Shown here piece by piece: positions 1-6,728 of a stretch of 6,728 bases of DNA (position 1 is its first letter; each line of letters opens with the position of its first letter). The notes beneath the pieces are model-generated. The model did no database searches, had not been told where the DNA came from, and saw nothing but the letters and a program-made list of their open reading frames with translations. This stretch comes from Oscillospiraceae bacterium (lineage in GTDB: Bacteria > Bacillota > Clostridia > Oscillospirales > Ruminococcaceae), in NCBI GenBank assembly GCA_003453215.1, contig DMMB01000100.1:1-6728 (forward strand). The letters are read 5' to 3'. Made by a program: the position numbers and the translations under genes.

Positions 1-49
1 ACATCATCGTAACACCTACATAGCACCCTCCAAAAGTCAAGCGCAGCCC

Positions 50-79
50 TTGACAAATCCCTATCTAACGCCTTATAAT
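50..79 (+). promoter_or_regulatory. alaS promoter (sigma-A type)
   Basis: A perfect TTGACA (50-55) and a perfect TATAAT (74-79) are separated by 18 bases. Transcription should begin near 85-87, so the whole T-box leader lies in the transcript. Nothing else is recognisable in positions 1-49. Confidence 0.9.
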
Positions 80-96
80 ATTCCGGTAAATCAAAA

Positions 97-117
97 CTTT
101 CGCCCATCGGGTGAAAG
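97..117 (+). promoter_or_regulatory. 5' hairpin ahead of the alaS T-box
   Basis: Arms CTTTCGCCC (97-105) and GGGTGAAAG (109-117) pair over nine positions, one of them G-U, around a three-base loop. The hairpin sits about ten bases after the predicted transcription start and before Stem I of the T-box. It has no T-run, so it is not a terminator. The thrS leader has no counterpart. A role in mRNA 5'-end stability or leader folding is possible but is only inferred. Confidence 0.7.
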
Positions 118-125
118 CGCGTAAA

Positions 126-379
126 CGGCTATGACAGGGTCAGTTTTGTACCGCCGCCCCCAGAGAGAAAGCCCCCGGCTGCAAGGCTTTTGGCGCATCG
201 GCACATCACAGCCGCCCCCGAGCCATCGGCGTGAAGAACGCCGGCGTCCCCGGTGCGTTAAACCGGCAAAAAAGCGGCAGCGTCCTTTTGGCGCTGCAAT
301 TTGGGTGGTACCACGGAAGATTTGGCTTTCGTCCCTATGGCTTCCTAAAAAGGAGGCAGGGGAGGAGAGCTGCTTTTTT
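126..379 (+). promoter_or_regulatory. T-box riboswitch, tRNA-Ala responsive (alaS leader)
   Basis: This leader senses uncharged tRNA-Ala and lets transcription continue into alaS. Stem I landmarks are AUGA (131-134, kink-turn region), the AG-bulge run CAGAGAG (161-167), a distal hairpin AAAGCC (168-173)/GGCTTT (185-190) and its loop motif GGCTGCAA (177-184). The likely specifier codon is GCC (211-213), placed by analogy with the thrS leader; GCA at 201-203 is an alternative. Further hairpins are 227-232/238-243, 250-254/262-266 and 277-284/290-297 (Stem III position). The antiterminator pairs GGG (303-305) with CCC (333-335) and ACG (313-315) with CGU (330-332). This leaves the seven-base bulge UGGUACC (306-312), whose UGGU matches a tRNA 3' end ACCA. 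The antiterminator and the terminator share 330-335, so they exclude each other. Confidence 0.95.
325..379 (+). terminator. T-box leader terminator of alaS
   Basis: The 5' arm (325-346) pairs with the 3' arm (351-370) around an AAAA loop, with a few mismatches and a small bulge near 337-339. Six T residues follow at 374-379. The 5' arm contains the CGTCCC segment (330-335) needed by the antiterminator, so this is the off state when tRNA-Ala is charged. Confidence 0.85.
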
Positions 380-433
380 ATGCTGCTGTCCCCCAAGAAA
401 CGCCCACAGAAAAAAGAAAGGAATTTACCCACT

Positions 434-3064
<2,631 letters not shown>

Positions 3065-3131
3065 TCTTTTGCGGCGCCTTTTTACGGCGCTCCTTCGCGG
3101 AGACCGTCCCCTGCGGCGTCGCGGCCCTTGA

Positions 3132-3166
3132 CAGGCAAAAGTACGATTTCATCGTACAACAGCCTG
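3132..3166. repeat. two-tier inverted repeat in the alaS-HIT gap
   Basis: GTACGAT (3141-3147) and ATCGTAC (3151-3157) are perfect 7-base arms around the loop TTC. Outside them, CAGGC (3132-3136) and GCCTG (3162-3166) form a second perfect tier. Symmetrical four-base spacers, AAAA and AACA, lie between the tiers. The right outer arm can also pair differently, CCTGCC (3163-3168) with GGCAGG (3182-3187). It is AT-richer in its centre than its surroundings. It could be an RNA hairpin, an operator or a dispersed repeat; the sequence alone does not decide. Confidence 0.7.
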
Positions 3167-3249
3167 CCTGCGGGCGCTTCTGGCAGGGAACATTCTCCCT
3201 CCGCCGCGCCCTTTCCGCCGGGCTTTGCCGGCAGCAGAGCCCTATCGGT

Positions 3250-3277
3250 ATCTCCCGAATTCGAACCGAAAGGAGAT
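3250..3277 (+). promoter_or_regulatory. hairpin covering the HIT ribosome-binding site
   Basis: ATCTCC (3250-3255) is complementary to GGAGAT (3272-3277), which contains most of the Shine-Dalgarno AGGAG (3271-3275). An inner pairing TTCG (3260-3263)/CGAA (3267-3270) supports the fold. The Shine-Dalgarno ends eight bases before the ATG at 3284. If formed, the hairpin would limit ribosome access. Its use in the cell is inferred. Confidence 0.5.
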
Positions 3278-3283
3278 TTTTTC

Positions 3284-3616
3284 ATGTGTATTTTTTGCGA
3301 AATTGCCGCGGGCGAGATCCCCTCGAACAAATTGTACGAGGATGAAAAGGTGCTGGCCTTTTACGATCTCGATCCCCAGGCTCCCACGCATTTTCTGGTG
3401 ATTCCCAAAACCCACATCGCCTCTGCCGGCGAGATTACTTCGAAAAATTCGGCTCTGGTGGCGCATATTTTCGAAGTGATTGCAAAAATTTGTGCTGAAC
3501 ATGGCTGGCAGAGCTACCGCGTTGTCACCAACTGCGGCGAGCAGGCCGGCCAAACGGTGCCGCACCTGCACTTCCATGTGCTCTCCGGTCGGGATATGAC
3601 CTGGCCTCCCGGCTGA
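3284..3616 (+). CDS. HIT-family (HinT-like) nucleotide-binding protein
   Basis: Small cytoplasmic protein of 110 aa, the usual length for HinT-type members. The family hydrolyses phosphoramidates and other bonds at the alpha phosphate of adenosine or guanosine nucleotides. The defining triad HLHFHVL is at residues 94-100, with H96 the expected nucleophile. The family-typical N-terminus has CIFC (2-5), then a GEIPS stretch, DPQAPTHFLVIPKTH (30-44) and a C-terminal WPPG. C2 and C5, with a downstream His and the first His of the triad, may bind zinc as in other Cys-containing HIT proteins; this is inferred. The ATG at 3284 is chosen because of AGGAG eight bases upstream and because homology starts there, although the frame is open from 3128. 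A strong terminator follows. The physiological substrate cannot be read from the sequence. Confidence 0.93.
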   Translation: MCIFCEIAAGEIPSNKLYEDEKVLAFYDLDPQAPTHFLVIPKTHIASAGEITSKNSALVAHIFEVIAKICAEHGWQSYRVVTNCGEQAGQTVPHLHFHVLSGRDMTWPPG

Positions 3617-3638
3617 GAAAACGTTTGTCTCAGGGAGC

Positions 3639-3661
3639 CCCCGCTTCGGCGGGGACTTTTT
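3639..3661 (+). terminator. intrinsic terminator after the HIT gene
   Basis: CCCCGC (3639-3644) and GCGGGG (3649-3654) form a perfect stem closed by a TTCG tetraloop, followed by TTTTT (3657-3661). It lies 23 bases after the HIT stop codon and separates this gene from the next promoter. Confidence 0.93.
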
Positions 3662-3678
3662 CCTTTCTATGGTTTTTC

Positions 3679-3707
3679 TTGCATATGCCGGGGTATTATG
3701 CTATAAT
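3679..3707 (+). promoter_or_regulatory. promoter of the membrane-protein gene (extended -10)
   Basis: TTGCAT (3679-3684) lies 17 bases before a perfect TATAAT (3702-3707). The TG of an extended -10 element is at 3699-3700. Transcription should start near 3714, giving a leader of about 28 bases. The region sits just after the HIT terminator. Confidence 0.88.
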
Positions 3708-3741
3708 ATATCCAAATTTTCGTGTCATAGGGAGAGGTATC

Positions 3742-4266
3742 ATGGCCAAAAATGATAAAAAAATCTACGAGGGCTATAAAAAGCACCAAAAGCTCTGGAA
3801 CACCGTCTTGATTATTTTCTTTGCCGTTATTGGCGTCGGGGCGGCAGTGATCAATGGCTCCATGGAAATTGATATTGCCCCCATCGTCATTGGCCAGTAC
3901 CAATTCACCTGGTTCCACCTGGTTATGCTGGTGGTGCTGATGGTGCTGCTGGGCTTCGGCATTGTGGCTCTTAAAAGGGACAGCAGCGAAGAACAGCAGG
4001 AAATTTACAGGCAGGAGAGGGAAGAGGCCATCCGCCTGCGGCAGGAAGTGATGGCCGAGCGCAAGCAGGAAATGCAGGAGGCCTACGATGCCATGAAGCG
4101 CCGCCGCGCCGAACGTCTGGCTGCCCAGGGCATTGCGGCGACGGCCGCCCAGGCCGATGCGGTGGATGCCGTAGAAACGGTGGAAGCAGTGGAAGCCGAA
4201 TCCGCCGAAGCGGTGGAGATAGTGGAAGAAGCGGCCGAGCAAAAAGAAGAGGAGAAAACCCCTTGA
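3742..4266 (+). CDS. small membrane protein with coiled-coil and acidic tail, function unknown
   Basis: I do not recognise this 174-aa protein as a named family. The Lys-rich N-terminus (1-17) is followed by two hydrophobic segments, about 18-37 and 56-77, joined by a short loop. By the positive-inside rule both ends face the cytoplasm. Residues 80-128 are highly charged with many Glu, Gln and Arg and look like a helical or coiled-coil region. Residues 130-174 form a low-complexity Ala/Val/Glu tail with VEAVEA-like units and end in KEEEKTP. The ATG at 3742 follows AGGGAG (3729-3734) at seven bases and begins the membrane-protein reading; an upstream in-frame extension would cross the promoter. 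The stop codon (4264-4266) lies inside the -35 box of thrS. A scaffold or membrane-anchoring role is possible but only inferred. Confidence 0.85.
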   Translation: MAKNDKKIYEGYKKHQKLWNTVLIIFFAVIGVGAAVINGSMEIDIAPIVIGQYQFTWFHLVMLVVLMVLLGFGIVALKRDSSEEQQEIYRQEREEAIRLRQEVMAERKQEMQEAYDAMKRRRAERLAAQGIAATAAQADAVDAVETVEAVEAESAEAVEIVEEAAEQKEEEKTP

Positions 4267-4291
4267 CATTGCCGGTCGAAAGGACTACAAT
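4263..4291 (+). promoter_or_regulatory. thrS promoter overlapping the upstream stop codon
   Basis: TTGACA (4263-4268) lies 17 bases before TACAAT (4286-4291), a near-consensus sigma-A promoter. The start should be near 4298. The TGA stop of the upstream gene (4264-4266) is inside the -35 hexamer. Confidence 0.88.
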
Positions 4292-4309
4292 AACCGCATA
4301 AATCCCAAA

Positions 4310-4564
4310 GCGTTATGAGAAAAGTGACCAGCGCCCCGGCATTCTGCCAGAGAGCGGACGGCATAGGCTGCAACCGTCCGCAGAATAAAAGGGGAAAGCC
4401 AACCGCCTTTTCCAGCGCGGTGCCAAATCACCGCCGGCCCGGCGCCGTTATCCGCCGCAATGGAGTGGATTGCTTTTGCATCCGATCCGGGTGGAACCGT
4501 GGGATCCATTTTGTCTCACCCCGGCTGTTTTCTTCGCAGGAAGAAAGCAGCCGGTTTCTTTTTT
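4310..4564 (+). promoter_or_regulatory. T-box riboswitch, tRNA-Thr responsive (thrS leader)
   Basis: This leader couples thrS expression to uncharged tRNA-Thr. Stem I has a basal helix GCGTT (4310-4314)/AGCGC (4414-4418), the AUGA element (4315-4318), and helices GAAAAG/CTTTTC (4319-4324/4407-4412), CCCC/GGGG (4334-4337/4391-4394) and ATTCTG/CAGAAT (4341-4346/4381-4386). CAGAGAG (4348-4354) is the AG bulge, and a 7-bp distal stem (4355-4361/4374-4380) presents GGCTGCAA (4366-4373). The likely specifier is ACC (4402-4404). Hairpins 4417-4422/4429-4434 and 4457-4461/4469-4473 follow. The antiterminator pairs CCGGG (4487-4491) with CCCGG (4520-4524) and GTG (4499-4501) with CAC (4517-4519). It leaves the bulge UGGAACC (4492-4498), whose UGGA predicts a tRNA 3' end UCCA. 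Confidence 0.95.
4521..4564 (+). terminator. T-box leader terminator of thrS
   Basis: A 15-bp stem with one G-U pair joins 4521-4535 to 4540-4554 around the loop GCAG. It is followed by a T-rich run (4555-4564). Bases 4521-4524 also form the antiterminator's 3' strand, so the two folds compete. It would also end transcripts arriving from the upstream membrane-protein gene. Confidence 0.95.
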
Positions 4565-4611
4565 ATCCCTTTTTAAAATTCATCAACGACCAGAAATGGA
4601 GGAAATTTATT

Positions 4612-6549
4612 ATGATTCAAATTACCCTGAAAGATGGTTCGGTCAAGGAACTGGCCGCGCCCCAGTCCATCGCCGATTTTGCCAAGGAATTGAGCATGGG
4701 GCTGTACCGCAATGCCTGCTGCGCCCTGGTGGATGGCAAAGTCGCCGATCTCTGCGATCTGCTGGATCACGATTGCGCGGTGGAAATCCTTACTTTCGAG
4801 GATGAGCAGGGAAAGCGTGCCTTCAATCACACAGCTTCTCATATGCTGGCCCAGGCGGTGCAGCACCTGTTCCCTGGTGCCAAGTTCGCCATTGGCCCCG
4901 CCATCGAAGATGGCTTCTACTACGATTTTGATGTTCCTACCCCCTTTACCCCCGAAGACCTGGAAAAGCTGGAAGCCGAAATGGCCGCCATTGCTAAGGC
5001 TGATCTGCCCATCGAGCGTTTCTCCCTGCCGGTGGAGGAAGCCAAAAAGCTGATGGCCGATCAGCCCTATAAGCTGGAACTCATCGAAGAGCACGCCGGC
5101 AAGGGCGAAGAGATTGCATTCCGCCGTCAGGGCGATTTCACCGATCTTTGCGCCGGCCCCCACCTTATGTCCACCGGCCCGGTCAAGGCGGTGAAGCTCA
5201 CCAGCTGCACCGGCGCTTACTGGCGCGGCAGCGAGAAAAACAAGATGCTGAGCCGTGTGTACGGCTGCGCCTTCCCCAAGCGCAGTATGCTGGAAGAACA
5301 CCTGGCTCAGCTGGAGGAAGCCCGCCGCCGCGACCACAATAAACTGGGTCGTGAGCTGGAATACTTCACCACCGTCGATGTCATTGGTCAGGGCCTGCCG
5401 GTGCTGCTGCCCAAGGGCGCCCGGGTGGTGCAGCTGATGCAGCGTTGGGTAGAGGATACCGAGCAGCAGCGCGGCTACCTGCTTACCAAAACGCCCCTGA
5501 TGGCCAAGCGCGAGCTTTATAAGATTTCCGGCCACTGGGATCATTACCTGGATGGGATGTTTGTACTGGGCGATCCCCACGATGAAACCAAGGAATGTTT
5601 TGCCCTGCGTCCCATGACCTGCCCGTTCCAGTACCAGGTATTCCTCAACCGCGCCCGCAGCTACCGCGATCTCCCCATGCGTTTGGGCGAAACTTCCACC
5701 CTGTTCCGCAATGAGGATTCCGGCGAGATGCATGGCCTCATCCGTGTCCGCCAGTTCACTATTTCCGAAGGCCACATCATCCTGCGCCCCGATCAGCTGG
5801 AGGAAGAGTTCCGCCACTGTCTGGAGCTGGCCAAGTATTGCCTCGAAACCGTCGGCCTGCTGGAAGACTGCACCTTCCGCTTCTCCCAGTGGGATCCCAA
5901 TAATACCGAAAAGTACATCGGTACGCCAGAACAGTGGGAGGAAGCCCAGGGCATCATGGGCAAGATCCTCGATCACCTCGGCATCAAGTACACCATCGGC
6001 ATCGATGAAGCGGCATTCTACGGTCCTAAACTGGATATCCAGTATCGCAACGTATTCGGCAAAGAGGATACCCTCGTCACCATTCAGATCGACCAGCTCC
6101 TTGCCGAGCAGTTCGATATGTCCTACATCGACCAGAACGGCCAGAAGGTTCGTCCTTATATCATCCACCGCACCTCTCTCGGCTGTTACGAGCGTACCCT
6201 CGCTTACCTCATCGAAAAGTATGCCGGCGCCCTGCCCACCTGGCTGGCACCCACACAGGTGGCCCTGCTGCCCATCGCCGATCGCCACCTCGATTATGTC
6301 AATGAGATCAAGAAGGCGCTGGAACAGCGCGGCGTCCGCGTGATGGTCGATGACCGCAATGAGAAGATCAATAAGAAGATCCGCGACAGCCAGATGGAGA
6401 AGATCCCCTATATGCTGGTGATTGGCGACCGCGATGTGGAAAATGGCACCGTTTCGGTTCGTTCCCGCAAGGAGGGCGACCTGGGCGCTATGGCTCCCGC
6501 CGATTTCTACGCCAACCTCACCGAAGAGATCGTCACCAAGGCCCGCTAA
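4612..6549 (+). CDS. thrS: threonine--tRNA ligase (ThrRS)
   Basis: Cytoplasmic class II synthetase that charges tRNA-Thr and clears Ser-tRNA-Thr. It has 645 aa, the usual full bacterial length. Domains in order: TGS (about 1-62); editing domain with HTASH (H73, H77) and CAGPH (C180, H184); catalytic core (about 245-540); anticodon-binding domain (about 545-645). The zinc site that selects threonine is present as C337, H388 and H519. Motif 2 includes FRNEDSGEMHG (365-375) and motif 3 HRTSLGCYER (519-528). The zinc-Cys segment reads RPMTCPFQ rather than the MNCPGH form of the E. coli enzyme, a variant I recall from other clostridia. The ATG at 4612 follows GGAGG (4598-4602) at nine bases and begins the TGS domain; the longer open frame covers the T-box. 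The aligned opposite strand is open for 571 codons, reflecting absence of TTA, CTA and TCA codons. Confidence 0.98.
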   Translation: MIQITLKDGSVKELAAPQSIADFAKELSMGLYRNACCALVDGKVADLCDLLDHDCAVEILTFEDEQGKRAFNHTASHMLAQAVQHLFPGAKFAIGPAIEDGFYYDFDVPTPFTPEDLEKLEAEMAAIAKADLPIERFSLPVEEAKKLMADQPYKLELIEEHAGKGEEIAFRRQGDFTDLCAGPHLMSTGPVKAVKLTSCTGAYWRGSEKNKMLSRVYGCAFPKRSMLEEHLAQLEEARRRDHNKLGRELEYFTTVDVIGQGLPVLLPKGARVVQLMQRWVEDTEQQRGYLLTKTPLMAKRELYKISGHWDHYLDGMFVLGDPHDETKECFALRPMTCPFQYQVFLNRARSYRDLPMRLGETSTLFRNEDSGEMHGLIRVRQFTISEGHIILRPDQLEEEFRHCLELAKYCLETVGLLEDCTFRFSQWDPNNTEKYIGTPEQWEEAQGIMGKILDHLGIKYTIGIDEAAFYGPKLDIQYRNVFGKEDTLVTIQIDQLLAEQFDMSYIDQNGQKVRPYIIHRTSLGCYERTLAYLIEKYAGALPTWLAPTQVALLPIADRHLDYVNEIKKALEQRGVRVMVDDRNEKINKKIRDSQMEKIPYMLVIGDRDVENGTVSVRSRKEGDLGAMAPADFYANLTEEIVTKAR

Positions 6550-6581
6550 GCGGAAACTTACAGCAAAATACCAAACCTACG

Positions 6582-6613
6582 GGGCCCGGCTTGGCAAAAG
6601 CCGGGCCCTTTTT
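6582..6613 (+). terminator. intrinsic terminator after thrS
   Basis: GGGCCCGGCTT (6582-6592) and AAGCCGGGCCC (6598-6608) form a perfect 11-bp stem with a five-base loop, followed by TTTTT (6609-6613). It starts 33 bases after the thrS stop, so thrS is probably the last gene of its transcript. Confidence 0.95.
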
Positions 6614-6621
6614 CTCCCTTG

Positions 6622-6640
6622 CCGCCCCTGCAGGGGGCGG
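6622..6640. repeat. GC hairpin with a 12-base palindrome
   Basis: CCGCCCC (6622-6628) and GGGGCGG (6634-6640) are complementary arms. The centre contains the self-complementary CCCCTGCAGGGG (6625-6636). It directly follows the thrS terminator and is not followed by a T-run. Function unknown. Confidence 0.6.
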
Positions 6641-6645
6641 GGTTG

Positions 6646-6728
6646 GGGCCGCAGGCCAAACCGCCCTCCGGGCAGTTTCAGCGGGCGCTGCCCGCTGGTT
6701 CCGGCTGCGCCGGAACGGCCTGCGGCCC
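6646..6728. repeat. nested palindrome cluster, cloverleaf-like, possibly cut by the window edge
   Basis: A perfect 12-bp inverted repeat, GGGCCGCAGGCC (6646-6657) and GGCCTGCGGCCC (6717-6728), encloses three hairpins. These are GCCC/GGGC (6663-6666/6670-6673), AGCGGGC/GCCCGCT (6680-6686/6690-6696) and GTTCCGGC/GCCGGAAC (6698-6705/6709-6716), each with a three-base loop. The whole can fold as a four-way junction in RNA or a cruciform in DNA. Alternative pairing exists, GGGCAG (6670-6675) with CTGCCC (6688-6693). It resembles dispersed intergenic palindromic repeats of GC-rich gut clostridia, but membership of a family is an inference. No tRNA features are present. Confidence 0.65.

Larger units (their letters stand above)
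3065..3283. other. hairpin-rich gap between alaS and the HIT gene
   Basis: No gene is supported here. Several short hairpins are visible: GCGCC/GGCGC (3074-3078/3086-3090, with a T-run in its loop), CTCC/GGAG (3090-3093/3099-3102), GGGA/TCCC (3186-3189/3196-3199) and GCCGG/CCGGC (3217-3221/3228-3232), plus the two described separately. None is followed by a clear T-run, so alaS has no convincing intrinsic terminator. TTGACA occurs at 3128-3133, but no acceptable -10 box lies 16-18 bases downstream. The HIT gene may therefore be reached by readthrough from alaS. Confidence 0.6.

Noticed and set aside
131..433. N-terminal extension of AlaRS by 101 residues
   Set aside because: This stretch is the T-box leader with its terminator; the conserved protein starts at the ATG at 434 after a ribosome-binding site.
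3128..3156. Promoter for the HIT gene based on TTGACA (3128-3133)
   Set aside because: No hexamer close to TATAAT occurs at a 16-18 base spacing; the bases there read ATCGTA.
3244..3270. Remnant tRNA T-arm on the - strand (GGTTCGAATTC)
   Set aside because: The flanking bases do not pair as a T-stem and no acceptor, anticodon or D arm can be found nearby; the match comes from the palindromic GAATTCGAA.
3082..3330. 82-codon - strand open frame in the alaS-HIT gap
   Set aside because: No ribosome-binding site or recognisable protein; it runs through hairpins and into the HIT gene.
4315..4611. N-terminal extension of ThrRS by 99 residues
   Set aside because: The stretch is the thrS T-box; GGAGG and the TGS-domain start fix the ATG at 4612.
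4573..6288. 571-codon open frame on the - strand opposite thrS
   Set aside because: Same cause as opposite alaS: codon-aligned absence of TTA, CTA and TCA. The sense strand is an intact ThrRS.
6646..6728. tRNA or tRNA-like gene from the cloverleaf shape
   Set aside because: Stem lengths do not fit, the 12-bp outer stem and three-base loops are wrong for a tRNA, and there is no T-loop sequence or CCA-type end.

Overview
The window reads as a housekeeping stretch of a GC-rich Bacillota (Firmicutes) chromosome. Two aminoacyl-tRNA synthetase genes are each controlled by a tRNA-sensing T-box leader, which is typical of that phylum. The GC-rich coding sequence and the GC-rich, hairpin-dense intergenic DNA suggest a gut clostridium of the Oscillospiraceae type (Faecalibacterium, Gemmiger or Subdoligranulum-like). 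That placement is an inference from style, not from a marker search. All four genes are on the + strand.

Layout. Positions 1-433 hold a strong sigma-A-type promoter (50-79), an extra 5' hairpin (97-117) and a complete T-box leader (about 126-379). These precede alaS (434-3064, 876 aa). A 219-base gap (3065-3283) without a clear intrinsic terminator carries several hairpins, then a HIT-family nucleotide-binding protein (3284-3616) closed by a strong terminator (3639-3661). A separate extended -10 promoter (3679-3707) drives a small two-helix membrane protein with a coiled-coil and acidic tail (3742-4266). The stop codon of that gene lies inside the -35 box of the next promoter (4263-4291), which starts a second T-box leader (about 4310-4564) and thrS (4612-6549, 645 aa). 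A strong terminator (6582-6613) follows. The window then ends in a cluster of palindromes (6622-6728) that can fold into a cloverleaf-like structure and may continue past the edge.

How the genes work together. AlaRS and ThrRS charge tRNA-Ala and tRNA-Thr and carry apparently intact editing sites. Each is expected to be induced only when its own uncharged tRNA accumulates. The two leaders differ where they should: the antiterminator bulge is UGGU for alaS and UGGA for thrS, and the likely specifier codons are GCC (Ala) and ACC (Thr). The HIT protein and the membrane protein have no visible functional tie to tRNA charging. However, the membrane-protein transcript has no terminator of its own before the thrS leader, so it would read into that riboswitch.

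I see no mobile element, CRISPR array, tRNA/rRNA gene or defence system. The least explained parts are the palindrome clusters, the hairpin ahead of the alaS T-box, the hairpin over the HIT ribosome-binding site, and the membrane protein of unknown role.
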